A stretch of 64,000 bases of DNA from the NCBI GenBank assembly GCA_032622095.1, contig CP136063.1, positions 281,535,426 through 281,599,425 on the forward strand. Direction: 5' to 3'. Position numbers and translations under genes: made by a program. This document shows positions 53,439-64,000 of this stretch, one piece after another (the stretch's first letter is position 1; each line of letters opens with the position of its first letter). Below the pieces are notes generated by a model. That model did no database searches. It had not been told where the DNA came from and saw nothing but the letters and a program-made list of their open reading frames with translations. Origin of the DNA: Siphonodentalium dalli. Taxonomy: Eukaryota > Mollusca > Scaphopoda > Gadilida > Siphonodentaliidae.

Positions 53439-53667
53439 TGTTATAGTCAGCAATAGCAACCCTGATAACCTAAGAGAGATAACTCCACTTACCAGCTACC
53501 AATTAGTTGTTATTGTCAGCAGTAGCAAACCTTGTCAATCTAAGAGAGATAACTCCACCCACCAGCTACCTGATGACATCACAGGAAGGGAAGCCATTGT
53601 GTGATCACCCAAGGTGGATGGACAGAAGTAGAAGCAGGAGACAACAAGTGTAAGTGTCTACTTAACA
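53439..53667 (+). repeat. 3' LTR of the copia element (229 bp)
   Basis: Appears identical to the 5' LTR base for base, including the internal duplication. It ends CTTAACA and is followed by ctggcaaaggg of the satellite. Confidence 0.95.
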
Positions 53668-53840
53668 CTGGCAAAGGGTGATATCACCCTTCCATGATCA
53701 CTATTTTACGCGATTAAAACTTCAAAACGCGATTACATCATGGATATATTGTACAATGGATGTATATGTGATGCTAGCAAAGGATGATATCACCCTAACA
53801 TGACCACAATTGCAATTTTACGCGATTAAACTGATGCGAA
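53668..53840. repeat. 105-bp satellite, right part (about 1.6 units)
   Basis: Continuation of the array cut by copia: ctggcaaagggtgatatcac at 53668 and caaaggatgatatcacccta near 53778, with ttttacgcgatt and ggatatattgtacaatgga between them. The last unit is diverged. Confidence 0.85.
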
Positions 53841-54282
53841 TTGATGAAAGAATGAATCTGCAACATAAATTGTGAAATAGCTTTATTTCATATTCACATA
53901 TATGTTAACTTACCCTTGGTAAAATTTATAATTAGAAAAGGAATTTAAAAACTGAAATGATGTGGAGATCATGTTCAAACCCAAGCAAATATACCCCCCA
54001 TTGCAGACGATGCCTTAGTTTAGACAGAACATGCGAAAACAAACGTATTTGTATATACATAATCCATATAAATACATAATCCATATAAATACTTGCCTTT
54101 GCGATTTCAAACGGGTACGGGTACCGGTACGGGTACTGGTAGCTACCCGTACCGGTACACGTTTTGAAATCGCAAACTGTTTTACGGGTAGAATTAAGCA
54201 TATCGACGGGTAGTGTATGGTGAGCCAATTGCAGCACAATATATATGATGTAGAGAAATTGTTATCCGCTTCGCTTTCTTGG
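53841..54282. other. No gene; one 79-bp hairpin
   Basis: At 54099-54177, tttgcgatttcaaa...cgggtacgggtaccggtac pairs with gtaccggtac...ttttgaaatcgcaaa. A related accggtacccgtacccgt stretch is near 58014. Otherwise nothing is recognised. Confidence 0.5.
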
Positions 54283-54290
54283 CCGACGTT

Positions 54291-55318
54291 TAGAGATGGG
54301 CGGTATTGAAATTTTAAGCTCGGTATCGGTATCGGTAAATTTTCGTCGATTTACCGCGGTATCGGTACGGTAATCGGTATTGCTATTAAATTACAAAACC
54401 AGAGCAGAAATTCCCGGTAACTCAAGTTTTTAACTGAACAATATACATGAAAATATGCCCACGGATTTACTACATTCGCGACAACAGCTAAATGAGGAAC
54501 ACAATGACCTACACAATTATTCAATTAAGTGATATTCACACATCTCTTTGATCATTTACATGTACACGCAGGCCGTCGCACCGCTTTTGAAAAGAATACG
54601 AGATTGCATAATTGCATGGCTACAATATATATATACGTGTCAATTTCGTCACATTTTCGCGAGTGAATAGAATTGTGAGTAGTAATCAGTGATCACAATT
54701 CACAAATCCCAATCAATAGCCGCAACGCCGAAATAAATCTTAGAATTTAATCAATTGATGGATCTGTTCTATTTTTAGAAAGTGAAAGTAGATTTGATTC
54801 ACTGTATCAATGAAATCGGACCTTATTTCTGTTTATGCCGCTTGCATTGTCGGTGTCTTTGAAGTCGCCAAAGCCACGTGCTATACGGACTGCCACCACC
54901 TGAGTATTACACAGTGACAGTCAGTGTGGCACTGTTGAAGTTACAATGTAGCATTAATTAGTCACAGCACTGCTTCTTTGATACACTGTGTAGTATGTAT
55001 CTATTCTAACAACTGCATTGATTGTTAGGCCTGTAACTAGGTCAGCCATCTGTGAGTGTTTATTCCTTTTGCTCGCTCAAGGCCTGTCAAACTGATGGTC
55101 TGATGGATTTGTATAATTCTGAGAGTAATTTTAACTAAAGTACCGAATCAAAACTGTTTACTGAGAAACTTTACTCAATACGAAGACACACAATTTGGGC
55201 AACACATGAATAATTTCAGTACCGAAATTCGGTATTTTTAGTTTTGATTCGGTACGGTAAATCGGTATTACGCTGATACCGATACCGCACGGTAAATACC
55301 GAGTACCGCCCATCTCTA
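54291..55318. mobile_element. hAT-type non-autonomous transposon, TSD CCGACGTT
   Basis: Ends TAGAGATGGGCGGTA / TACCGCCCATCTCTA are perfect inverted repeats with an exact 8-bp duplication CCGACGTT (54283-54290, 55319-55326). Many cggtatcggta / taccgtacc subterminal repeats are present. No transposase ORF. Confidence 0.9.
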
Positions 55319-55326
55319 CCGACGTT

Positions 55327-55854
55327 ATACTTGTTGTTATGGTTATATGATGGACATCTGCGTGGATAGTGGATTGCATTAACCATGGACGAGGCGAAAG
55401 TGGAAGGGGTTGGCGTCTTTCTTTGACTCATTTTGGTAACATTTTCAATAATTAGCTTTCATAAGTAATTTCCCAGACCGTTCGAGTGTCGTCTAGAACA
55501 GATGGAATTTTCTGACTGAGAAAATATGTTATGATAGCACAAATATACAATTACGCTAATTTAATAATCCAACCATTATTCGGTGTAAAATGTGTTGGTT
55601 TAGACCCTGGGTCCAAGAATGTCCTACATGCATGCACTTTTAGTCAGATATAACACCGAAATTGCCCCTTATATTAGTTGGGGGATATTTAGTCATATAA
55701 CTGGTAATGGGGTGGAATCTTTCGAAGGGTCGGGCAAGGGAATATTCATCCCAAGAACTTGGATATTTGTCTGGGTCTAAACCCGGATGTAGGTAGAACA
55801 AGAGCTACACTGGGCGTGCAAAATACCCCCTCTCTTGGGTCGGCGGAAACTGGT
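55327..55854. other. No gene seen
   Basis: Unremarkable sequence. Confidence 0.3.
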
Positions 55855-56450
55855 AAAAAAGGGGCATAACTCTGGTAAAAATTGGCGGACGGAACTCAAA
55901 TTTGAACTTGACCTGTGTTTTGGTGGGAGAAAGTAATATACCAAATTATCATTGAATCCGATAAGCTCTAGTAAAGTTATCATCCGGAAAACAAATTTCA
56001 GGGATTTTCTAAGTCAAATTACGTCAAATAAGGGGCATAACTCCGGTGAAAATTGGTGGACGGAACCCAAATTCGAACTTGAGCTGTCTTTTCTCCTAAT
56101 AAACCCACATACCAAATTTGATTGAAATCGGTTCACTCTAACTAACTCTGCCAGAACCCAAGTTCGAACTTGACCTGTGTTTTGGTGGGAGAAAGTAATA
56201 TACCAAATTTGGATTTGGATTCATTCCGATAAACTATACTAAAGTTATCATCCGGACAACAAATTTCAAGGATTTTCTAAGTCAAATAAGGGGCATAACT
56301 CCGGTGAAAATTGGCGGGCGGAACCCAAATTCGAACTTGAACTTACTTTTCGGCTAATAAACCCACATACCAATTTTATTGAATTTGGTTCACTCTAACT
56401 AAAGTTATCATCCGGAAACCAGGTTAACGGACGGACGCCCGGACGGACAG
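55855..56450. repeat. 'aggggcataactc' tandem repeat block
   Basis: aggggcataactc(c/t)ggt recurs at about 55860, 56031 and 56289, each followed by aattggcggacggaac, gaacttgacctgtgttttgg and accaaat phrases. The block ends in acggacgg(a)cgcccggacgga (56430-56447), parallel to the end of the 20037-20652 block. It is a diverged relative of that family. Confidence 0.7.
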
Positions 56451-58195
56451 ACCAATACTATAATGCGGCCGTTTTTTTTCAAACGGGCGTATAAAAATCA
56501 AACTTGTTAAATATAAAGGGTGTTTAATGGTACACTATTCATTATATGGTTCGAATAAAGAGCGTTTGCTTCACGTCTATGCGAAACAAAGAAAACAGCT
56601 AAAAGTCGATCTGATGACGGTAAGATTGTGCCGACTATGAGGTGTGTATATCAGTATTTGGTGTCACTATCGGCCACTACAATATACAACAGTCTTGGGG
56701 TTCAAATGCGCCATGTCCGTTCAAAAGTCAAATATCTATATTAAAATGAGAAATCAGTCACCACCACATAAGGTACAATAACTGAATGGTTGTATTCAAT
56801 CGTGTAACACATTCACGGTGTACTTATGCACAAAGGATCGATAGGGGATGTGGCGAGAGGGTGGGGTGTATCACCCCAACTTTTGTCAACAGTTGGATAT
56901 TGCATATATCTAACACACCAAAACATACGTTCAAATTATTCTGTCATTCAGTTTGATTTTCCAAAAATGTATTAGTGCGGATTTTTTTTTATAGTTTTAG
57001 ACCAACATTTGCAAATATTCCTACTTTTGGTAGAAAAACATTCGGGCTATATGGTTAACAGCAGGTTGGAAATATCCAACAAATGTAAAGCTTGAGGAAA
57101 GTCAATAATTTATCAATTTTCATGTTCAGATTTCAAAACGTTCTCACACCAGACCGAACCATGGTCGACCCGGTATGCCCTGGTCTAACCACATTCGGTG
57201 GCTCGTCAATACTGATCATTGATTTGTGAAAAACAAACCAGGGCGTGAATTTGCCTGGTGTTAGACCACTAGATGTTATGATTTTGCAATTTCCAGGTTC
57301 ATATCTACAAAACTGTTCTCGTATTGCATGGTCGGCAAGGTGGACCCCCCCCCCCCCCCCCCATCACAGGACTTCTGCAACAAGACTACTGATCCATTTA
57401 GAACAGTCCACAATAATATTCAGGACAGTGAAGGATCAGTTGGGGGGAATCAGAGCCCAACGGCGTGCACAATTTGAATTACGCACAAACCTCTGTTTGG
57501 TGTGGTTTAAGGGGTGTATAGTTGGGAATTTGAAGGTGGACACACCTTCTCAACGCGGAGACCCCCTATAATTACGTCCCTGTGTCGAGACTGCGTATAG
57601 CACCGCCAACTCACTCTCTTAATCATAACATGTCGAGAATCCCGGGGTTAGCCCCCCCAAATCACATTCCCAAAAAATAACATGTCATTACTTGAGTGAA
57701 GACAGTTGTCAGTAAACAAATCGGCGTTCCATAGTTATCTTAGTGTTAGAAGCCGCCTCGATACTTCGAACATAAAACATGGCTTAAGTGACAAATGTAT
57801 CAATGAGATTTGGCAATTAAATCGTGCAATAAATAGATTAATGCATAGCTGACTGTTATTTCGTATAACTAATGTACTTTTGAGTGAGAAAACTTTAGCG
57901 AACGACTACCAGTCAACGGGATACATCTACCCGTTCCAAATCCCTATCGCTTTATGTGCTGCATTCAAAGTACGCAAATGACCGTGACGATTTTCACCGA
58001 TCTACCTGGATCTACCGGTACCCGTACCCGTCCGACGGGTATCGCAAACTCGCTAATAGTTCGCATTTCTCGTGGAACACGTCTGTGCCGTAGCAGTGTT
58101 GAGAGGAAAAGAAATTTAGCTATCTCCAACGCTGGCTTCTGTTATCTGATACAGTAAATTGTTCTCGCATATGTATGCTTGCTGCCGACATATGG
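56451..58195. other. No gene seen; possible decayed transposon 56846-57586
   Basis: ggggatgtggcgagagggt at 56846 and acgtccctg at about 57577 look like weak inverted ends and resemble the cagggacgtggctagaggg stretch at 29353. A cagaccgaaccatggtcgacccgg segment (57151) also matches the interior of that region. No target duplication is visible. A run of 18 C is at 57345-57362. Confidence 0.35.
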
Positions 58196-58197
58196 TA

Positions 58198-59530
58198 CCG
58201 TACCGGCCGGTGGATAAGTCGCATCTTTTTACCCCAATTTGCCCTATTAAAATCCTCCTGCGACTTATAGATCGGTAAGTCAATGAGGGGCATATTTTCA
58301 GCCGAATTTTGAGGAATCAACTGCGATCACAGGTAAATAACTGGACAAAATGCCGACGCAAACTAACTGCAACGCGATAAAATAATACAATTCGGTATAC
58401 AAAAAATAAATAAATACCCCATCCTCATATGTACATTGTCTTTATTATATTCCCTGTCCGACATTTAAAACATATATATCGTATTATATGTATTAATATC
58501 TAAGAATTCAACCGTAAACAGCAGCAAATTCACAAACAGTGGGCGTCCTTGACCTGACTGTGTAACACGTGCATGAGTGACCCACATTCAGTATGATCTC
58601 TTTGATGTCTGCCTTCTAGCCGATGACGTCACATCGGAATGTTTATTTAAAGCCCTGGAATGAGCATAGTTAAAGCCCCAAAGACTCTAAATGCATGTCT
58701 GGACAGCGTGTTCTCATATTTTAATGAGGATTATGTGCGAACTCCTGTTTATATTACATAAACATTATTTTATGCTGTACCGAGTACGCATAACATTTAA
58801 TCCCCATGTTGAGTAGTTGACACTTAATACTGAAGAGTGCATTGCATCACTATTAGCCCAAAGCGTTTTTATTCATGCTTCGCGTCAATTAGGCGACAAC
58901 TAAATTAACGAGGCCATTATCCTAAAACAACAGTAAGCCGAGTCTCAGTTTTATATTCCTATAAATGATAGGATATTTTGTGTCTTTCCTCATACCTTAA
59001 AACTATTCAAATGACATCGTGCTTCATTATACCTATCAGTTTTCTTCGAATTCAAAATGGATAAACGTGGCATCAAAAGGAAACGTCTAAGTTACGAAAG
59101 TTCATACAAGTTGAAAGTGATAAAATTTGCAAATGAACATGGTAATCGGCCCGCAGAACGACAGTTAGTCCAAACATCATTCAAGTCAAAATAATAAGTT
59201 TTATAATCCATGTTCCCACACACTCCTAATGAAAATGAACCAATGTTATCTCCCCTGCTTGGGAATTCCCCCAAATCACATTGGGAATACCGGAAGCATT
59301 GGTGGAATGTTCGTTCATTTTTACGTCTGTGATAAATTCTATTTAAAAAAAAATGCTTCCTCTGCTCTGAATAACTCTAAATCCAGGTCAATCTGTCATT
59401 TTGATGTTCCCTTACAAGTCACTGGAATAGGTGCGACGTATACAACAGAAAGAGCCAAAAGGCAACCTTTTAAGCTTCAAAATTCAATGCGACTTATCCA
59501 ACGATGCGATTTATCCACCGGCCGGTACGG
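58198..59530 (+). mobile_element. pogo/Tigger-like transposon remnant, TA target site
   Basis: CCGTACCGGCCGGTGGATAA at the left (58198) is matched, inverted, by the right end finishing CCGGTACGG at 59530. TA flanks both sides (58196-58197, 59531-59532). A second gcgacttat(a/c) repeat occurs inside both ends. A TA target plus the internal pogo-type helix-turn-helix ORF supports the Tc1/mariner-pogo superfamily. Most of the transposase is deleted. Confidence 0.65.
59057..59194 (+). pseudogene. pogo-type transposase N-terminal helix-turn-helix remnant (45 aa)
   Basis: The frame from ATG reads KRKRLSYESSYKLKVIKFA then NEHGNRPAERQ and hits a stop at 59192. 'RLSY...YKLKV(I/V)..A.EHGNR.A.R.' is the N-terminal DNA-binding helix-turn-helix shared by pogo/Tigger and related transposases and by brinker/Psq-like domains. 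Typical versions continue with a 'VSE..VR.WRK' recognition helix; here the text turns into TSFKSK and stops, so the third helix and the catalytic DDE domain are missing. It lies inside the inverted-end element on the same strand. Confidence 0.55.
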
Positions 59531-59532
59531 TA

Positions 59533-59827
59533 ATAATTAAATTATGGTCTCAGAATGAAACCGGCGGCCAGTTACAAAAATAAGCAAAATTAGTGCACGA
59601 CATCTATAAGTTATTCGTTATATGTACATCGCCGGGCCAACATTAAAATTATCGATTTATTTAGTATGATACCTGATTTGGTATAACTGAATGCCTGCAT
59701 TATGAGAGCGGTACATTATCTGTAGGGCGTTTTGTCAGGATACCTGATGCAAAATATCATTGCTATAAATGTTCACTGGCGACATAATAGCTCTACTGAC
59801 CCCGGCACTGTTCCAAGAAAGGCGAAT
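59533..59827. other. No gene seen
   Basis: Short spacer. Confidence 0.3.
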
Positions 59828-60010
59828 TTAATATGCATAAATACATGCATAAATCCAGGGTCCTAAATTTATGCAACATTTATGCGAGATTTAAAAATAT
59901 AAATGCGAGATTTATATTTTTGTATAAATGCGAATTTAGTATGTATAAATGCATGCATAAATTCAGGGTCCTAAATTTATGCAACATTTATATTTTATAA
60001 ATCTCGCTTT
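59828..60010. repeat. 'gcataaat' palindrome-rich tract with internal duplication
   Basis: tgcataaat.cagggtccta and aatttatgcaacatttat occur twice about 115 bp apart. Similar to the tract at 45960-46275. Confidence 0.6.
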
Positions 60011-60583
60011 TCATGCAGTGCCAGTACCGGCAGTAGTACCACCGCAGCCAAAACGAGCGAAGAGCAACACAATTCTACCACCAACCCCACCGAAACCCTC
60101 CCGACCTTACACGGCCGTATTATTAGCTCCAAATATTGGCCAGTTGTACCCTAATTACAGTTGCCTGTAATCCAAATTCCGGTGATTCTTGATTTTAAAC
60201 TTTCGACCGCTCGTCAACAATCTTCTTTATTTGTCAATTTGTGAATTTCTCTTCCGGTATGACATGACATCATGGATACTATTTTAACAACATTTAGCCA
60301 CACCTTTCGGAATTTCCACACCGAGAGCACGTGACATGTTACTAGTTTTTTTATTGGGGCACACATTTCTTGGAGCTAAGTTTTGATTGGCGGTAATTAC
60401 AAGGAATCCCGGGTTTGGGAAATGAAAACTGAACGAAAGGTCGTCAGACCCACTATTTTTTATATGTGGGTATATGTAGTTTACTCCAGACTGACTCGAA
60501 ACCAACATAATTATATAACATACAAGCTCATATATCACATATTATTACCACTTTATAGGGCGTTCTCTAGGCCATTGATAATG
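60011..60583. other. No firm gene; proline-rich open stretch at 60018-60170
   Basis: After an acceptor-like tttcatgcag (60018) a frame of about 50 codons is rich in Pro, Lys and Ala (PVPAVVPPQPKRAKS, PPTPPKPSRPY) and ends at 60170. It could be an exon end, but nothing upstream or downstream supports it. Confidence 0.25.
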
Positions 60584-60591
60584 TTTTTCGG

Positions 60592-61792
60592 TAGTGCTGG
60601 GCGGTATGACGATATATCGGGTATACCCGGTTTTAATTTTGATATCGTCAATAATATTGTCTGAAATAAAAATATCGTAATACCGTCCCAAGTTGTAATA
60701 TTCTCCATGTAGGTTGAAACCCATCATATGGTCTCAACAAACAGCGAAGTTAGAGTAAGTATAATAGTCCCAAACTTCCGCGAAATACGCAGTCGAAAAC
60801 GTTTTAAAACATCGGAGCACGTGCCTGTCAAGTTGGATATGCTTCGTCGGAAACATCAAAGAGATCCTAGTAGCATCAGTTGGCTACACTGTGAGATTGG
60901 TATGTCGCGCGCATGCGACTGGCACAATGACCTCCTTTCAAGTTGGTGCAGCTTGCTCTATCAACCATAACCGGTTGCTTGGAGACGGATTACGATGTCA
61001 AATTTTATATTGACCACACTTAGTCTAGCTGATCGTCTCAAATTGTGCAAAGTGCGAGTAAAATGATTTTGTGGACATGTGCCGTACGGATCATGGCATT
61101 GCTATCACTTCAACAAATGTCAAATTCACAAACTAATTGAACAAGATTGTCTATAAGTATATTTATTTTCCTCAGCTAAAAAAATGCCGACGCAAATTAA
61201 TTTCACGCCGGCTTTTGCCTCGGCACTGCCCATTGTGGCATTGTCGACACTAATTCCCAGGGCTGCCGTATATGGACATTGAAGTCCCACGGTGCTACCA
61301 ATTACCACTGATAAATAGTCTCACAAACAACCAATTCCTCACGAATTAATAAAATGGAAATTTGAAACCGAATGCGGTGCTTAATGTGTGCATGGTGTTG
61401 AGCGCTATGGTCAAAGGGATATAACTCTAAAATATGTATGCGAAAATGCACGTGGGCCGTGTTATATGATTATATCCCTTTGTTTCAAAGTTATTGTTTC
61501 TCCGTTGGCAAACTGTCAATTGTTGCAGACGAGTGGTCATTATATACATGTATACTGTGATGTTACTGATTATTGTTCAATACACATTTACTCGACCTCT
61601 CATGACCCACAAAATCGTAAATAAAACGTAGGGATGTATTGTGCAAACTTTATTCATGAAATATTGCATATATTGTACATTGTACTTACCAATTGTAATA
61701 TACCAAAATAATATCGTGATAATATCGTGTATTGCGATGTGTTGTCACCATAATATCGTGATATTTTTTGGGGCCAATATCGCCCAGCCCTA
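60592..61792. mobile_element. hAT-type non-autonomous transposon, TSD TTTTTCGG
   Basis: Ends TAGTGCTGGGCGGTAT and ATATCGCCCAGCCCTA are inverted repeats with two mismatches. The exact 8-bp duplication TTTTTCGG flanks both (60584-60591, 61793-61800). Subterminal aatatcgt / gatatcg repeats are dense. At about 61180-61265 it carries a piece ending taattcccagggctg-like (actaattcccagggctgcc), the terminus of the MITE family at 40416. No transposase ORF. Confidence 0.88.
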
Positions 61793-61800
61793 TTTTTCGG

Positions 61801-62580
61801 GGCGTTCCAAATAGCGTATTGTTACCAAAACACCGGGCCACGGGCCGATAATGAAGAGCTCTGTTCAATATCGGCCCGCGGCCCAGCAACTGACCGGAAG
61901 TTAGATCTCGTTTATTATCACGCGAGTTGCGTCCCTTCAACACCAAACTTAATTACCGTGTTTATTTCAAGAAAATAATGGGGAAATGTACCATATTTTC
62001 CTCACACTGTATAGTGGTTTTATGATTGGAAATCACGGTATATGGTTGAATTATTGTCTCTCTCAAGATTAATCAGGCCTACTTCATTATTCCACTGGGT
62101 CAAATGTCCAAATATGTGGTAATAATAGTAATAACATGATCGTATCGGGCATTATGGTATGTTATTAACGGCCCTCTGGAATGATTAACGGCCCTTAGGC
62201 CTATTAGCGGCCCGAGACGAAGATAATGCTATTGTTATATTGACATTATTTTTACATAATTATATTATAGAGGTGAAATTACTATATATACAAGATTTAA
62301 GTATGTTCTCATATACCGGTACTTGAGAAAATATTGAAAAATGAATGTTCATATTCTTGAGAAAAATGGAATGTTTTTATCAAAATTAAAATTTAAAATC
62401 ACTTACCTGTGTTATGCCTACATATTCGATGAGTCCAGCTAGGAACATCTGTTGCATTCTATGGACTTCTATAATTGAAGTTCATTTTGTAATAACAACT
62501 GAGAAAACATTGCGGACTTCATAAATAGCCTACACAAACACGACACTAAATCAACCAAATTAAGTTGGGGACCTCATACT
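61801..62580. other. No gene seen
   Basis: A gggccacgggccgataat / atatcggcccgcggccc inverted repeat near 61836-61884 and a tattaacggccc motif repeated near 62163-62214 are the only structures. Confidence 0.4.
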
Positions 62581-63777
62581 CTCGTGTGCCAAATAAAAGT
62601 ACAGGGCGGAATAATAGTACAGGGTGGAAAATTCATGAAAATTAAATAAAAGTACAGTGCGGAATAATAGTACAGGGTGGAAAATTCATGAAAATTTAAT
62701 AAAAGTACAGGGCGGAAAAATAATAATACCGGTAGTACAGGGTAAAGTACACGAGTACACCAATGATAACTGATGAAATATTTCCATGATAATCAAAACA
62801 ACAGTAATTTATTATCTGTTTAGAGTATGTCCCTTTGACCATACGAGTGCCTTCAAATAGTCACATCTTGCTGCCTCTTGATGTAATTTATAACTGTAAT
62901 ATAGTATACTAGGTCTATGAGCAATCACCCATTCATGCTGTCATCTCATAAATTGTGTTACGCTATATAATTATGTTTGTATTGTCAAATGCGGTCATCA
63001 TTGCGAGATTACAAACATTGAATGGGACTATTCCATTGTGGTGCTGGTATCAGGGGGAGAATACATTGGAAGACATATACTATTCTCATTAATGATATAA
63101 AGTTTCCCAGGCCCGTTCAATTGTTGAAGCGCCTCTAATTATAGACCCAATCATATAATTCACCTTGAATTTACATTGTAATTGTTAATTGAACGAGAAT
63201 AGGAACAATGGATTCTGTGTGTGTTACAACCATATTTCGCCATCAAGCAAAATTTAATCTTCCTGCGTCTTTCCACGTGCTCGAAACAACACATTTTTTA
63301 TCTCGCTATATCGACTCCTATATTTGTTCAACCACATCAATTCACACTGTCGGGCCATCGTTTTTAAATATACGTGCAAATTACAATTGTCATTGTTTCC
63401 CTTTCGGCATTTGCTATAAGTCCAACGTCCGGGAAGTTAGGTGTGAGACACCGAATTCCATTTTCGCCGATCATTTTCAAGTTTCCTAATTTCGTGATAT
63501 TGCGACTTTGACTTTGATAATTTGTAAAAGTCTTTTAAATAGTTTGAATGGGTTTTTAATCAATATAGTTGCTAATAATTGTGACTGTTGTGTAACTATT
63601 ATCGACTTACACTTCCATAAACGATAAATTTTCTCAAAAATGTACAGTTATTGTTATAGTACAGGGCAGATTTTCCCCAAAATTTAATAAACGTACAGAC
63701 CCGAATAACATCGTACAGGGCGGATTTTTCTATGAAATTAATAAACGTACAGGTACGTTTATTTGGCACGCGCGAGT
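62581..63777. mobile_element. Inverted-end element with 'gtacagggcgga' subterminal repeats
   Basis: CTCGTGTGCCAAATAAAAGT on the left is matched by the complement of TTTATTTGGCACGCGCGAG on the right (small indel). Left subterminal sequence repeats agtacaggg(c/t)gga four to five times (62600-62745). The right side has three complementary copies of the same theme (gtacagggcagatttt, gtacagggcggatttt, near 63658-63735). No clear target duplication, so the superfamily is unknown. A 93-codon frame at 63208 has no recognisable features. Confidence 0.6.
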
Positions 63778-63837
63778 AATTAGCCTAAATAAACACTACA
63801 TCAATAAAAATTAAGCCGATTTAATCCCTTCTAATTA

Positions 63838-63917
63838 ATGGGGCCGACTTCTCTGGGGCCGTCTTCGCATGGGGCCGTCTTCGTATTGGGCCGACTTCGC
63901 GCGGGGCCGACTTCTCC
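63838..63917. repeat. GAAGTCGGCCCC repeat block, right (inverted)
   Basis: Five modules of ggggccgacttc / ggggccgtcttcg, ending cgacttctcc at 63917. They are the inverted counterpart of the block at 38225-38290. Confidence 0.55.
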
Positions 63918-64000
63918 AGATACCCATGTGCCATGTGGTGTAACTAGCTTAACATTATGATATAACAATTAATAGATTACGTCAGTATTACGTATGGACA

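Larger units (their letters stand above)
48967..53667 (+). mobile_element. Complete Ty1/copia LTR retrotransposon (4701 bp)
   Basis: 5' LTR 48967-49195, primer-binding site 49197-49209, one gag-pol ORF 49218-53372, purine tract just before the 3' LTR, 3' LTR 53439-53667. The LTRs appear identical over 229 bp and the ORF is uninterrupted, so the insertion is recent and may be active. Domain order PR-INT-RT-RH defines the copia superfamily. Flanks are tggc on both sides (5-bp ATGGC against CTGGC), a short or imperfect target duplication inside a satellite unit. The single ORF without a frameshift is usual for copia elements. Confidence 0.95.

Noticed and set aside
63208-63489. 93-codon ORF near the right end
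   Set aside because: No family features, no splice or promoter context, and it lies inside an inverted-end element; considered chance.
1-64000. Bacterial or viral origin of any segment
   Set aside because: No operons, ribosome-binding sites or dense coding; all recognisable genes are eukaryotic mobile elements.

Overview
This window looks like nuclear DNA of a marine invertebrate, most likely a bivalve or other mollusc. That call is an inference. It rests on an intron-rich, AT-rich, gene-poor layout packed with transposons, on tandem blocks carrying the 'gggccataactc' and 'ccaagatggc' motifs that recur in bivalve genomes, on Helentron-like elements, and on a copia element of an invertebrate type. 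There is a 100-N assembly gap at 11277-11376. I see no convincing complete host gene, no rRNA or tRNA gene and no CRISPR array; nearly everything recognisable is a mobile element or a tandem repeat.

Layout, 0-17 kb: three foldback elements (372-1503); a train of six Helentron-like elements, four head-to-tail on + and two on - (1540-4703), whose cores are 122-bp tandem repeats; two copies of one hAT-type non-autonomous transposon with perfect 8-bp target duplications (5174-6369, 10090-11056); two copies of a TTAA-flanked palindromic MITE (8073-8425, 12860-13311); a 61-bp minisatellite with higher-order structure (8773-9545); a MULE-like transposase scrap; an unknown basic, glutamine-rich ORF (14489-15178); and an older hAT-like element (16063-16938).

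17-37 kb: a tentative pair of host exons (18039-18180, 25513-25577); tandem repeats with ~149-bp and ~155-bp units; a transposon with perfect 34-bp inverted ends carrying one intact 188-aa ORF of unknown function (23284-24797); a MULE with a transposase 3' exon into which a hAT has jumped, both with target duplications still readable (26606-28834, inner 26741-27674); another 8-bp-TSD transposon (29164-30219); an element with ends made of a 16-bp motif that encloses a PHD-like zinc finger ORF and a TTAA MITE (30886-32770); and several TTAA MITEs.

37-48 kb: a LINE reverse transcriptase tail cut off by a TCACGTGA-rich repeat; an array of TCACGTGA palindromes at 22-bp spacing; a 3.7-kb foldback with 481-bp arms (41288-45025); and the most striking object, a 1.13-kb near-perfect palindrome (46567-47695). 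Each of its arms carries an outward TATA box followed, about where transcription should begin, by a hammerhead-ribozyme-like sequence.

48-64 kb: a 105-bp satellite built around an 18-bp palindrome, interrupted by a full-length, apparently intact Ty1/copia retrotransposon with identical 229-bp LTRs and a single 1384-aa gag-pol ORF (48967-53667); two further hAT elements with perfect 8-bp duplications; a pogo-type element with a transposase N-terminal helix-turn-helix remnant; and more inverted-end elements up to the right edge.

The coding capacity to work as a system is largely confined to the copia element (gag, protease, integrase, reverse transcriptase and RNase H in one polyprotein). The other elements are non-autonomous and would need enzymes supplied from elsewhere.
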